NCBI GenBank assembly: GCA_007375645.1
Contig: VMER01000001.1
Location: 1-64,000 of the forward strand
Source: Parcubacteria group bacterium LiPW_15
Lineage (GTDB): Bacteria; Patescibacteria; Paceibacteria; UBA6257; 2-01-FULL-56-20
Direction: 5' to 3'
Length of the DNA: 64,000 nucleotides
Part shown: one piece after another, positions 1-7,750 of the stretch
Layout: each line of letters opens with the position of its first letter
Position numbering within the stretch: position 1 is the first letter of the stretch
Translations under genes and position numbers: made by a program
Notes under the pieces: generated by a model
Database searches by the model: none
Told to the model about the DNA's origin: nothing
Seen by the model: the letters and a program-made list of their open reading frames with translations, nothing else

Positions 1-24
1 CGCGGTTTCCCGGCCCCTTCCGCT

Positions 25-39
25 GTTCAATCCCTGTAG
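25..39 (+). repeat. Inverted copy of a tRNA T-arm segment
   Basis: These 15 bases are the exact reverse complement of 91-105, which is the T-loop, 3' T-stem and start of the acceptor 3' strand of the interrupted minus-strand tRNA. The terminator hairpin 52-76 lies between the two arms. The tRNA-Pro locus has the same arrangement (38099-38113 against 38167-38181). No function is known to me. Confidence 0.75.
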
Positions 40-51
40 TTCTACAATCAA

Positions 52-76
52 AAATATCGACCTAAGGCCGATATTT
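52..76 (-). terminator. Intrinsic terminator downstream of tRNA cluster
   Basis: An almost perfect inverted repeat (AAATATCG paired with CGATATTT, with inner pairs) is followed on the minus strand by a short T run. It lies just past the 3' end of the tRNA cluster transcribed leftwards. Confidence 0.65.
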
Positions 77-85
77 CATCTCTGT

Positions 86-273
86 GGGCGCTACAGGGAT
101 TGAACCTGTGACCTTTTTCCCTCACCTTTAATTTGATGTGCGCGCTATAGGGATCGAACCTATGACCTTTTCAATGTCAATGAAACGCTCTACCACTGAG
201 CTAAGCGCGCATTATGTATTCGATTTTAAAGGTGAGGGATCAATGAAACGCTCTACCACTGAGCTAAGCGCCC
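86..273 (-). pseudogene. Interrupted tRNA-Val-like gene with a tRNA nested inside
   Basis: On the minus strand, 273-239 is a tRNA 5' half (acceptor GGGCGCT, D-arm, start of the anticodon arm) and 116-86 is a 3' half (variable loop, intact T-arm, acceptor AGCGCCC). The acceptor strands pair over seven bases and differ from those of the nested tRNA, so the halves belong together. The 5' half matches tRNA-Val(GAC) for about 32 bases. Between the halves lie 14-base inverted arms (226-239 and 117-130) flanking an intact tRNA-Val. The anticodon stem formed by the halves is imperfect, so this may be a decayed copy split by an insertion. A spliced or trans-assembled tRNA is the alternative. Confidence 0.55.
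139..210 (-). tRNA. tRNA-Val (GAC)
   Basis: A full cloverleaf can be drawn: acceptor GCGCGCT with AGCGCGC, D-arm GCTC/GAGC, anticodon stem TTTCA/TGAAA with loop TTGACAT (anticodon GAC), T-stem ATAGG/CCTAT with loop TTCGATC, and discriminator A. No CCA is encoded. It sits inside an interrupted tRNA-like gene and is bracketed by 14-base inverted repeats. Confidence 0.93.
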
Positions 274-323
274 TGCTTCAATTGTCGGCGTACCTGTGCC
301 GCATGGTGGCAAATTGGCACCTG

Positions 324-395
324 TGGGTGTGGAAGGAATTGAACCTTCGACCTCTGTCTTATCAGGACAGCGTTCTACCACTGAACTACACACCC
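324..395 (-). tRNA. tRNA-Ile (GAT)
   Basis: Acceptor GGGTGTG/CACACCC, D-arm GTTC/GAAC, anticodon stem CTGTC/GACAG with loop CTGATAA (anticodon GAT), T-stem GAAGG/CCTTC, and discriminator A form a complete cloverleaf without encoded CCA. It is the first of the leftward tRNAs. A 16-base copy of its 5' end recurs upstream at 498-513. Confidence 0.94.
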
Positions 396-446
396 CCTCC
401 TTCGCCCGATTAATATCGGGCTTCGAAGGGCAAGATTATCTGGATT

Positions 447-498
447 CATATAACCCTGTCCGCCGAAGCTCAAGCTCAAGCGAGAGAGCGCAGGCGGG
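447..498. repeat. Dispersed palindromic repeat, CCGCC/GGCGG type
   Basis: Imperfect palindrome whose outer arms are GTCCGCCGAAGC and GCAGGCGGG. It is preceded by TTCATATAACCCTGTCC, nearly the same as the flank of the copy at 38279-38316, which sits at the same place relative to tRNA-Pro. Relatives lie at 18301-18328, 41755-41780 and 53093-53119. Confidence 0.6.
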
Positions 499-513
499 AA
501 CTACACACCCCCT
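498..513 (-). repeat. Copy of tRNA-Ile 5' end
   Basis: Sixteen bases identical to 383-398, the 5' end of tRNA-Ile and its immediate upstream bases. It directly abuts the palindromic repeat on its left. The rest of the tRNA is absent, so it is a fragment. Confidence 0.6.
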
Positions 514-566
514 ACCTCACCCGGCTCAAGAATCAAATTATATCAATTTCTGGTAAAATTCAATAC

Positions 567-1274
567 GTGATCGAACCTACGATAATCTATGAGGACAAAA
601 ACTTCCTGGCCGTAAACAAGCCTTCCGGCTGGCTTACGCACGAAGTTGGCCACAATAAATCGAAGCGCGCCATGGCTTTAACGATCTGGCTCCTTCCGCG
701 ATATCCCGGGTTGAGCAAGGTTGGGGATGAGCCAAAGCTTAGGCCGGGAATCGTTCATCGCTTGGACCAGGAGACTTCCGGAATAATTCTGGTCCCCAAA
801 ACCCAGGAATATTTTTCTTATCTGAAATCCTTATTCAAGGAAAGGAAAGTAAAAAAAACTTATCTGGCGTTGGTTTATGGGACGCTCAAAAACAAGAAAG
901 GGATAATCGAAGAACCGATCGGGATAAAATCCGGAACTATCCGCCGGTCGGTCGGCAGCGGGAAAATGTTAAAACCCGCGGCTACGGAATATAAAGGACT
1001 AAGAGAGATTGAAAACGCGAAAGGAGAAAAATTTTCATTGGTGGAGGTGTCGCCCCTGACCGGCCGCACTCATCAAATAAGAGTGCATCTGAAATATTTA
1101 GGACATCCAATCTTGGGGGATGGCATATACGGGAGGAAAAAAGATAAGACCGGGCGTCTTATGCTCCATGCCGTGGCGATAGAATTTGAGACGAGCCCGG
1201 GGAAGAAGCTTCGGTTGGAAGCCGATCCGCCGGCGGATTTTGAAGAAATCCTCAAAAGTCCGATTCCTGACTAA
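567..1274 (+). CDS. RluA-family RNA pseudouridine synthase
   Basis: Isomerises uridine to pseudouridine in rRNA or tRNA. The family motif HRLD-x-x-TSG lies at residues 64-73, with Asp67 the expected catalytic residue. The later GRTHQIRVHL motif is present too. At 235 residues with no N-terminal S4 domain, it is a catalytic-domain-only member, and the exact target site cannot be read from the sequence. The GTG start at 567 is chosen because a TAAAAT -10 box (554-559) lies seven bases upstream and no Shine-Dalgarno site is visible, which suggests a leaderless message. It stands alone between the tRNA cluster and the pilus locus. Confidence 0.9.
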   Translation: MIEPTIIYEDKNFLAVNKPSGWLTHEVGHNKSKRAMALTIWLLPRYPGLSKVGDEPKLRPGIVHRLDQETSGIILVPKTQEYFSYLKSLFKERKVKKTYLALVYGTLKNKKGIIEEPIGIKSGTIRRSVGSGKMLKPAATEYKGLREIENAKGEKFSLVEVSPLTGRTHQIRVHLKYLGHPILGDGIYGRKKDKTGRLMLHAVAIEFETSPGKKLRLEADPPADFEEILKSPIPD

Positions 1275-1286
1275 ATCGGGGACTTT
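1255..1286 (+). terminator. Weak hairpin at the end of the pseudouridine synthase gene
   Basis: AAAGTCC pairs with GGACTTT and GATT with AATC across a two-base bulge. The T run is only three bases, so it is a weak terminator at best. It overlaps the stop codon. Confidence 0.35.
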
Positions 1287-1300
1287 ATTCACAGGTTGTT

Positions 1301-1329
1301 TTAACAAACAATTACGAATTTGCTATAAT
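1301..1329 (+). promoter_or_regulatory. Sigma-70 type promoter of the pilin gene
   Basis: TTAACA (-35), a 17-base spacer and TATAAT (-10) lie ahead of the pilin start at 1386. This leaves a leader of about 50 bases, unlike the leaderless genes around it. Confidence 0.7.
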
Positions 1330-1385
1330 AAATACATTGAAAAGGTCGTCTTGGAGACAATCTGAGAAACTATAAGCAACTAAAA

Positions 1386-1955
1386 ATGACAAAAACGAAC
1401 AAAGGATTTACGCTCATCGAACTTCTGGTTGTTTTGGCTATTGTTGCGATTCTTTCGGTCGTGGTTATCTTGACTTTGAATCCAGCCGAACTTTTGAAGC
1501 AGGCGCGCGATTCTAACCGCGTTTCCGATCTTTCGACGCTGAAGAGTGCTATCTCGCTTTATCTGGCGGATTATAGCACCCCGTTTGTTGGCACCAGCAC
1601 CTTGTGTTATATCTCGTTAAGCACTCAGTCGGCTACAACCACCAAGTGTGGAGTATTTACCAACGCGGCCGTTACCAATACTACGACCACTGCGGCAAAT
1701 CTGCGGAAAGTTGACGGCACTGGCTGGATTCCGGTTAACTTTGCGGCTATCAGCTCCGGCGCTCCTATCGGAAATCTTCCGGTGGATCCGGTAAACACCG
1801 CATCGTTGTACTATGCTTACGGCGCGACTTCGACTCTTACCTTCGAAATCGACGCTTTCATGGAAAGCACGAAGTACGCCAACTATATGCTTAATGATGG
1901 AGGGAACACCGACTATGCGTATGAAGTTGGTACCACTCCGGGATTAGCTATATAA
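1386..1955 (+). CDS. Type IV pilin, major pilin candidate
   Basis: A prepilin of 189 residues. The N-terminus has a short basic leader, then the peptidase site Gly before F-T-L-I-E-L-L, with Glu at +5, and a hydrophobic helix to about residue 30. The remainder is a Thr/Ser-rich globular domain, as in the pilins that build the fibre. It has its own strong promoter, a leader and a strong terminator, while the assembly genes follow separately from 2038. That separate high-output unit fits the main structural subunit rather than a minor pilin. No prepilin peptidase gene was seen in the window. Confidence 0.85.
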   Translation: MTKTNKGFTLIELLVVLAIVAILSVVVILTLNPAELLKQARDSNRVSDLSTLKSAISLYLADYSTPFVGTSTLCYISLSTQSATTTKCGVFTNAAVTNTTTTAANLRKVDGTGWIPVNFAAISSGAPIGNLPVDPVNTASLYYAYGATSTLTFEIDAFMESTKYANYMLNDGGNTDYAYEVGTTPGLAI

Positions 1956-1972
1956 GTTCAGAATGTTTGGAG

Positions 1973-1997
1973 AAAAACGCCCCGTTGGGGCGTTTTT
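1973..1997 (+). terminator. Intrinsic terminator after the pilin
   Basis: Perfect stem AAAAACGCCCC with GGGGCGTTTTT, loop of three bases, ending in the T run. It separates the pilin from pilB. Confidence 0.9.
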
Positions 1998-2037
1998 CTT
2001 ATCCGGCAAAATGAAACTTTGATATAATTAAGTAAAC

Positions 2038-3753
2038 ATGACTTTGCCGATTCCAGCGAGCCAACTTAAGGCTCGCCTTATCCAAGAAAATCTAACAACG
2101 CCGGAAAGATTTGACGCCCTTGCGGAAGAGGCTGCTTTGAAGAATCAAAACCTTCTGGATATTTTGATTTCCGAGCATGTAGCGGATGCCAATTATTTGA
2201 ACCGTTTGGTGGCGGACTTTTTGGGTGTGGAATTGATAAATTTCAACATTACCCCCATTAACCAGGAATTAGTGAAGATGATTCCCGAGGAAATCGCTAG
2301 GCAGCGACAAATAATAATTTTCAGCAAAGAAGAGGACGGGACTCTGGATGTCGCCATGAACGATCCGAGCGATCTTGCAACATTGGAATACCTTACGCAG
2401 CATTTGCGCGCTAAAGTGCGCCCTTATCTTGCGACCCAGGCCGATTTGAACCGTGGTTATTCCGTTTACGGTTCTCAGCTTACAAGCGATTTCAAGACAA
2501 TAATCGAAAAAAATATTCAGGAGACCCTTCGAAATCAGGGAAAGACTGCGGAGGAGTCCGCCGGGCAGCTGCCTATCGTGGCAATCGTAGACAATATTAT
2601 GTCCTATGCCATATCGCTTCGGGCCTCGGATGTTCATCTGGAGGTTTTGGAGGACGTAACCCTGATTCGCTACAGGGTAGATGGAATTCTCTACGAGATC
2701 ATGCGCATACCGAAAATAGTGCACACTGCGCTTGTCGCGCGCCTCAAACTCCTTTCCGGGCTCAAGATCGACGAGCACTATGAACCGCAGGACGGTCGCT
2801 TTCGATACCAATCCGCGCATCAAGTGGTGGATGTGCGTGTTTCCGTCATGCCGACTTTCTACGGAGAAAAAATAGTCATGAGGCTTCTCGAATCTTCTCA
2901 GAAACCTTTATCGCTCGACGAATTGGGATTTTTACCGGATACCGCAAAGATAGTAGAAGATAACCTCAAAAAAACTTATGGCATGCTTTTGTCTTGCGGT
3001 CCGACCGGAGCCGGTAAAACCACTACGCTTTATGCGCTCATGAATATGCTTAACAAGCCGAACGTGAATATCGTGACGGTTGAGGACCCGATCGAATACA
3101 ATATGCGCTACGTAAATCAATCTCAGGTCAATACGCGGGCAGGTATAACTTTCGCGAGCGGACTTCGATCGATCCTGCGCCAAGATCCGAACATCATTAT
3201 GGTCGGTGAAATCCGCGACAAAGAGACGGCAAATATTTCCGTACAAGCGGCACTTACCGGACACTTGCTTCTCTCGTCTTTACATACGAACGATGCGCCT
3301 ACGGCCATTCCTCGTCTTTTCGATCTGGAGATACCCCCGTTTCTTGTAGGCTCGGTGCTAAATTTGATCGTGGCTCAGAGACTTGTGAGAAGGATTTGTA
3401 AGAGTTGTATTTATTCCTACCAGCCGGAAGAAGCGATAAGCAGTCTTCTGGCCGACCAGGTGAAAGAGTTGGGACTTAAAGTAAAAAGTTATACCGTGCC
3501 GAAACTTCTTTTCAAAGGGAAGGGATGCACCGTTTGTAACGGCACAGGCTATCAGGGCCGCGCCGGTATTTATGAGGTGCTTTCTATTACCGAGAATATC
3601 AGAAAAATAATCGTTGCTCCCAACTTCGATTTGGATAAGTTGAAGGAGGAAGCCGCAAACGAGGGTATGGTCACAATGTTTGAGGACGGACTCAAAAAAG
3701 CCGAGTTGGGCGTAACCACCCTCGACGAAGTGCTGCGTGTTATCCGCGAATAG
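2038..3753 (+). CDS. pilB: Type IV pilus assembly ATPase PilB
   Basis: Cytoplasmic hexameric ATPase that powers pilus extension. The 571 residues comprise an N-terminal MshEN-type domain (about 1-150), then the GspE/PilB core. Walker A GPTGAGKTTT lies near 321-330 and a Walker B-like MVGEIRD near 386-392. Two Cys pairs, C-x2-C near 454 and near 496, form the expected zinc site. A TATAAT box at 2023-2028 leaves only nine bases before ATG and no Shine-Dalgarno site, so the message is probably leaderless. It is followed closely by pilC. No PilT-type retraction ATPase lies next to it. Confidence 0.95.
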   Translation: MTLPIPASQLKARLIQENLTTPERFDALAEEAALKNQNLLDILISEHVADANYLNRLVADFLGVELINFNITPINQELVKMIPEEIARQRQIIIFSKEEDGTLDVAMNDPSDLATLEYLTQHLRAKVRPYLATQADLNRGYSVYGSQLTSDFKTIIEKNIQETLRNQGKTAEESAGQLPIVAIVDNIMSYAISLRASDVHLEVLEDVTLIRYRVDGILYEIMRIPKIVHTALVARLKLLSGLKIDEHYEPQDGRFRYQSAHQVVDVRVSVMPTFYGEKIVMRLLESSQKPLSLDELGFLPDTAKIVEDNLKKTYGMLLSCGPTGAGKTTTLYALMNMLNKPNVNIVTVEDPIEYNMRYVNQSQVNTRAGITFASGLRSILRQDPNIIMVGEIRDKETANISVQAALTGHLLLSSLHTNDAPTAIPRLFDLEIPPFLVGSVLNLIVAQRLVRRICKSCIYSYQPEEAISSLLADQVKELGLKVKSYTVPKLLFKGKGCTVCNGTGYQGRAGIYEVLSITENIRKIIVAPNFDLDKLKEEAANEGMVTMFEDGLKKAELGVTTLDEVLRVIRE

Positions 3754-3785
3754 TTTAACGAGGCAAGACTACTTAAACAAAAAAC

Positions 3786-4991
3786 ATGTTATATCACTAC
3801 ATCGCCTCCGATCATGACGGAAAGCTCTCTGAGGCAGAGATGGATGCGGACAGCCTAGCCGGTGTTTTGCGGGCCCTTTCTTCGAAGGGGCTAAGGCCAA
3901 TTTCAGTTCAGTCCTATAAAGATACGCAAAAAGGGTTTCATCTTTTCGGCGGTCGCATAACTTTAACGGATAAGATATTTTTAACTAAATATCTGGCCTT
4001 GATGCTCCGGGTCGGCACCGATCTTTTATCGGCAATCAATATTTTGATAGCTGACTTCGAAAAGCCCGTCATGAGGAGCTTGCTTCTCGAAATTCGCGAA
4101 AATCTTACCAAAGGACAACCCTTTAATCACATATTTGCGAAGTATCCGCACGCTTTTTCGCCGGTTTTTGTGAATATGGTTAAGGCGGCGGAAGCCTCCG
4201 GAAACCTTCAAAAGACTTTTGAAGATCTTTCGGTTTCCCTGCAGCGAGACGGGGAGCTTCGAAGCAAGATCCGCGCGGCGATGATATATCCGGCAATCGT
4301 TCTTTTTGCCTCAACTTCGATCTTTTTATTTTTGGTTACCTTCGCGCTGCCCAAGATCTCAACGGTGTTTACTCAGGGGGGGATAGAGCCGCCGACCTTT
4401 TCCCGTATAGTTTTTGCTGTCGGTAATTTTGTGAATGCTAACCTGGTAGTGCTTCTTGTTTCCGTCGTGGTTTTGGTTGTTTCACTCTGGCTTTTTCTTT
4501 CTAAGACCGTGATCGGAAGGCAAATTGCCGATAACATAATGAGCCGTACGCCGGTGCTCAAAAATTTATACCGCGATTTGGCTATCCAACGATTTTCCGC
4601 TACCTTCAGTTCGCTCATGAAAGCCGGGTTGCCGATAATCCAGGCAATAAATATTACCGCGGACGTAGTGGGTGCTTATCAATTTAAAGATGCATTAAAT
4701 CGTATTGCCGAGGAAGGTTTGGCGAAAGGTCTTACAATAGGGGACGCGTTCAGGAGAGAAACTATTTTCCCGCGCGTAGTTACGAATTTGGTGGCAATTT
4801 CCGAGAAAGCAGGTCACTTGGAGGAGTTATTGGACACGCTCGCCGACTTTTACACTTCAAGAATAGACAACAACGTTAAGACGCTTGTCAGCGTTCTTGA
4901 GCCGGCGCTTCTTCTCACTATGGGTATAATGGTCGGCTCCATCGCTCTTTCCATCATCATTCCTATTTATCAATTAACCTCGCAGTTCTAG
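3786..4991 (+). CDS. pilC: Type IV pilus inner-membrane platform protein PilC
   Basis: Polytopic platform protein that couples PilB to pilin insertion. The 401 residues contain two GspF cytoplasmic domains (about 55-170 and 260-370) and three hydrophobic spans near 170-195, 220-242 and 370-398, which is the family layout. It starts 32 bases after pilB, in the same operon. Confidence 0.93.
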   Translation: MLYHYIASDHDGKLSEAEMDADSLAGVLRALSSKGLRPISVQSYKDTQKGFHLFGGRITLTDKIFLTKYLALMLRVGTDLLSAINILIADFEKPVMRSLLLEIRENLTKGQPFNHIFAKYPHAFSPVFVNMVKAAEASGNLQKTFEDLSVSLQRDGELRSKIRAAMIYPAIVLFASTSIFLFLVTFALPKISTVFTQGGIEPPTFSRIVFAVGNFVNANLVVLLVSVVVLVVSLWLFLSKTVIGRQIADNIMSRTPVLKNLYRDLAIQRFSATFSSLMKAGLPIIQAINITADVVGAYQFKDALNRIAEEGLAKGLTIGDAFRRETIFPRVVTNLVAISEKAGHLEELLDTLADFYTSRIDNNVKTLVSVLEPALLLTMGIMVGSIALSIIIPIYQLTSQF

Positions 4992-4999
4992 CGAAATAA

Positions 5000-5509
5000 A
5001 TGAAAATAAAAAATATTTCGCAATTCAAACTACACACTTTAAGGAGAAAGGGTTTTACGATTGTCGAAGTGGTGTTGGTTATCGGAATTATCGCGATTGT
5101 GAGCGTTGTGGCTTTGATCAATCTTTCGGGCAGGAAGGGAACTTCGCAGCTCGACGGGACAGTAAGGCAAATAAGCTCGCTTATTCGGGAAGCGCAATCT
5201 AAATCCGTTTCGCAGGTTGGCGGCGCAACTTGGGGGGTGGTTTTCGACAACACGACCACGAGCGAACCGTTTTACGGAATGTTTAAAGGCGCCTCCTATA
5301 CCGCTACCACTTCGGTGTCGTATTATCGCTTGCCTGCGAATATCGCCTACGCTACTTCCACGATTGCCGGCGGGTCTAAAGTTGAGATTTATTTTTTACA
5401 GATAAGCGGTCTGCCTTCCGCTACGGCTACGATTGGGTTGGCCCTTCAGTCGCCGGATTCGCCGTCTTCCACCATCAGCGTGAATTCTTCCGGGGCGGTA
5501 AGTTTTTAA
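5000..5509 (+). CDS. Minor pilin, GspH/FimT-like
   Basis: Prepilin-like protein of 169 residues. A long basic leader ends R-R-K-G before F-T-I-V-E-V-V, with Glu at +5, followed by a hydrophobic helix. The downstream region looks like a GspH-type beta domain. It starts eight bases after pilC, so it is co-transcribed. It probably acts in pilus initiation or as a tip component, which is an inference from the family. Confidence 0.82.
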   Translation: MKIKNISQFKLHTLRRKGFTIVEVVLVIGIIAIVSVVALINLSGRKGTSQLDGTVRQISSLIREAQSKSVSQVGGATWGVVFDNTTTSEPFYGMFKGASYTATTSVSYYRLPANIAYATSTIAGGSKVEIYFLQISGLPSATATIGLALQSPDSPSSTISVNSSGAVSF

Positions 5510-5520
5510 AAAAATAAAAA

Positions 5521-6756
5521 ATGCGTGATTATCGTAGCGGTCAATCTCTTATAGAAATACTTGTGGCTGTCGGGGTGGGCACCATAATGCTTTTGGGTGC
5601 CATAACCGCGCTCGCCCCGGTCATCAAAAGTTCTACGGATGTGAACCGGAGCCAGATAGGCGCAGCACTCGGAAAAGAGTTGATAGACAATTTGAAAGTC
5701 TTTACGGAGGCCAACTGGCATAACCTTGATTCTTTGGCAACAACTTCAGCAAACAAATATTTTTTGGTGATCTCAACCTCCTCCATGCAATCTGTTACGG
5801 GCACCGAGGTGGTTCCGTCCGGAGCGCCGGGCGCGGATCTGGTGGGTTATTGGAAGTTGGACGAAGGAGCGGCTTTAACGGCTGCAGACTCAAGTGGAAA
5901 GGGACACAGCGGAACTGTTTATGGCACCGTGGCCACTTCGGGTTTCGCCGGTAATGCCAGATTTTTCGCCGGCGCCGGTAATTATATAGATATGGGTAGC
6001 TTGAACCATCTTTCCGGCAATAATTTTACCGTATCATTTTGGGCGAAAACCAGTTCGACTTCGGATTATTCGAGCTTCATTGATAGTTCTATTGGGGGAG
6101 CTTCGAACCAGATAAGATTCTATTTGGGCTATTATTACAGCAGTGTTCCCAGGGTTGCCATACTTTTGGGCAATGGCACAACCTTTAACACCTTAGATAC
6201 CGGCTATACGATTCCGCCCGGCATCTGGGTTCATTACGCGGTTACCGTTAGCAGCACCCAGGTTATATTTTATGTTGATGGCAAGCAGTATGGCTCGGCG
6301 ACAACCACGAGTTTAACTTTGGCGGAGGGGGATTGGAAGATCGCAAACGGTTTGGGTGGAACAGGCTGGTTCAACGGCTGGATGGATGATGTTCGCATCT
6401 ATAACCACGCACTTTCTGCGTCCGAGATTCAAACCACATTCAACGCCACTAATTTTTTTAGATATTTTTACGTGGACGATGTCCACCGCGACTCCAGCGG
6501 GAATATGGTAGCTTCCGGCGGAGGATTGGATCCGTCCACCAAAAAAATAACGGTGGAATATTACTGGGGAGTGGTGGCGCCGAAAGCCTTAACCGTATAT
6601 CTAACTCGCTCCGGGAACAGAACCCTTTGGCAGACTGATTGGACCGGGGGCGCGGGTGTAAATGGTCCGGCCTCTACGACCGGAAGCACTTTCTCCACTT
6701 CTTCAGCTATAAACTTCGCGACTTCAAGCGGTTCCATAAGAATAGACGGATTATAG
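5521..6756 (+). CDS. Minor pilin fused to a LamG/concanavalin-like domain
   Basis: 411 residues. The N-terminus is prepilin-like (S-G before Q-S-L-I-E-I-L, Glu at +5, hydrophobic helix). From about 107 to 312 there is a LamG-like jelly-roll: it opens V-G-Y-W-K-L-D-E-G, continues with D-S-S-G-K-G-H-S-G and F-T-V-S-F-W-A-K, and ends with G-W-M-D-D-V-R-I-Y-N-H-A-L-S. These are hallmarks of Laminin_G_3/concanavalin folds that bind glycans. A Ser/Thr-rich C-terminus follows. The arrangement suggests a pilus-borne adhesin. The glycan and the host or partner cell cannot be inferred. Confidence 0.8.
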   Translation: MRDYRSGQSLIEILVAVGVGTIMLLGAITALAPVIKSSTDVNRSQIGAALGKELIDNLKVFTEANWHNLDSLATTSANKYFLVISTSSMQSVTGTEVVPSGAPGADLVGYWKLDEGAALTAADSSGKGHSGTVYGTVATSGFAGNARFFAGAGNYIDMGSLNHLSGNNFTVSFWAKTSSTSDYSSFIDSSIGGASNQIRFYLGYYYSSVPRVAILLGNGTTFNTLDTGYTIPPGIWVHYAVTVSSTQVIFYVDGKQYGSATTTSLTLAEGDWKIANGLGGTGWFNGWMDDVRIYNHALSASEIQTTFNATNFFRYFYVDDVHRDSSGNMVASGGGLDPSTKKITVEYYWGVVAPKALTVYLTRSGNRTLWQTDWTGGAGVNGPASTTGSTFSTSSAINFATSSGSIRIDGL

Positions 6757-6762
6757 GCAAAG

Positions 6763-7653
6763 ATGAAAAATATTTTTCCAAAACTAATTCTTGCGGCAAC
6801 GAGCATTTTGATCGTCGGATTTATTATAAAAACATTGCCATCGCCGAATACGGCCGAAGCGGTGGGCACGAACATAAGTTCTTCGGCAGGCAAGTATTGG
6901 GCTTGGAACGATGTCGTCGGTTGGATAAATTTTTACGACACTCAATCGATAATCGTAGGTCCATATGGATTGACGGGTTATGCATCCTCGTCTTTCGGCG
7001 AAGTGTCTTTGGACTGCAATACCACGCCTATCGGCAATATTTGCGGAACTTCTAATTATCAGGTTTTAAACGACGGTAACGGGAACCTCTCCGGCTGGGG
7101 TTGGAATGACCAAGCCGGCTGGATAAGCTTTTGCGGAGGTCAAAACACTTCTGCTTGTCCGGGGACGGTGGGTTATGAGGTTTTGGTAAGCGCGGGCACG
7201 GGAATTTTTACCGGTTGGGCCTGGAACGATCTTGTCGGCTGGATAAGCTTTAATTGTTCAAATGTGCCGGGAAGCTGCACTACTTCGCAATACGACGTGG
7301 AAACTACATGGGTCGCCACATCCACATCCGGATTTCTTGAATCCACCACCTACGACACGGGAATTGCCGGAGGAGCGCAAATAAATTCCGTGCTTTGGAA
7401 AGGTTCGCAGCCCGCCGGTACGTCGGTAGGTTTCCAATTCGCGGGGTCAAATTCATCTAGCGGTCCATGGATATATACAGGTCCTTCCGGAACAAACAGC
7501 TACTATACCGTTGGTCCTTCAATCTCTTTGCCGGTTGATTATGCCCTTCACAACAACCAGCGTTATTTCAGGTACAAGGTTCAGCTTGTTTCGGATCAGG
7601 CGCAAAGAAATACGCCCCGGGTGGATGATGTTATAGTCAATTGGAGCCCATAA
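6763..7653 (+). CDS. Secreted surface protein with three W-x-W-N-D repeats
   Basis: 296 residues with an N-terminal hydrophobic segment (signal peptide or anchor, about 6-24). Three copies of the motif W-x-W-N-D-x-x-G-W-I-x-F occur in the first half, each in a repeat unit of about 45 residues with paired cysteines in the later units. The C-terminal half is Ser/Gly/Thr-rich and beta-like. It lies in the pilus operon six bases after the lectin-type pilin, so a pilus or cell-surface role is likely. I do not recognise a named family. Confidence 0.7.
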   Translation: MKNIFPKLILAATSILIVGFIIKTLPSPNTAEAVGTNISSSAGKYWAWNDVVGWINFYDTQSIIVGPYGLTGYASSSFGEVSLDCNTTPIGNICGTSNYQVLNDGNGNLSGWGWNDQAGWISFCGGQNTSACPGTVGYEVLVSAGTGIFTGWAWNDLVGWISFNCSNVPGSCTTSQYDVETTWVATSTSGFLESTTYDTGIAGGAQINSVLWKGSQPAGTSVGFQFAGSNSSSGPWIYTGPSGTNSYYTVGPSISLPVDYALHNNQRYFRYKVQLVSDQAQRNTPRVDDVIVNWSP

Positions 7654-7656
7654 AAT

Positions 7657-7750
7657 ACAGAATCCAGAATTTAGAATGTAGAATATTCGTAAAATACATT
7701 CAAATTCACAAATCCTAATGCCACATTCTACATTCCACATTCTACATTCT
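7657..7750. repeat. Imperfect repeats of an ATTCTACATTC unit
   Basis: GAATGTAGAAT-like units lie on the left and ATTCTACATTC-like units on the right of a short AT-rich centre. The stretch is therefore an inverted array that could fold as a hairpin with wobble pairs. It overlaps the predicted start of the next gene, so the first residues of that gene may be repeat-derived. Confidence 0.5.

Noticed and set aside
138..556. Plus-strand frames of 86 to 91 codons at the left end
   Set aside because: They run across two minus-strand tRNAs and their fragments, and the repeated peptide in them is simply the repeated tRNA sequence.
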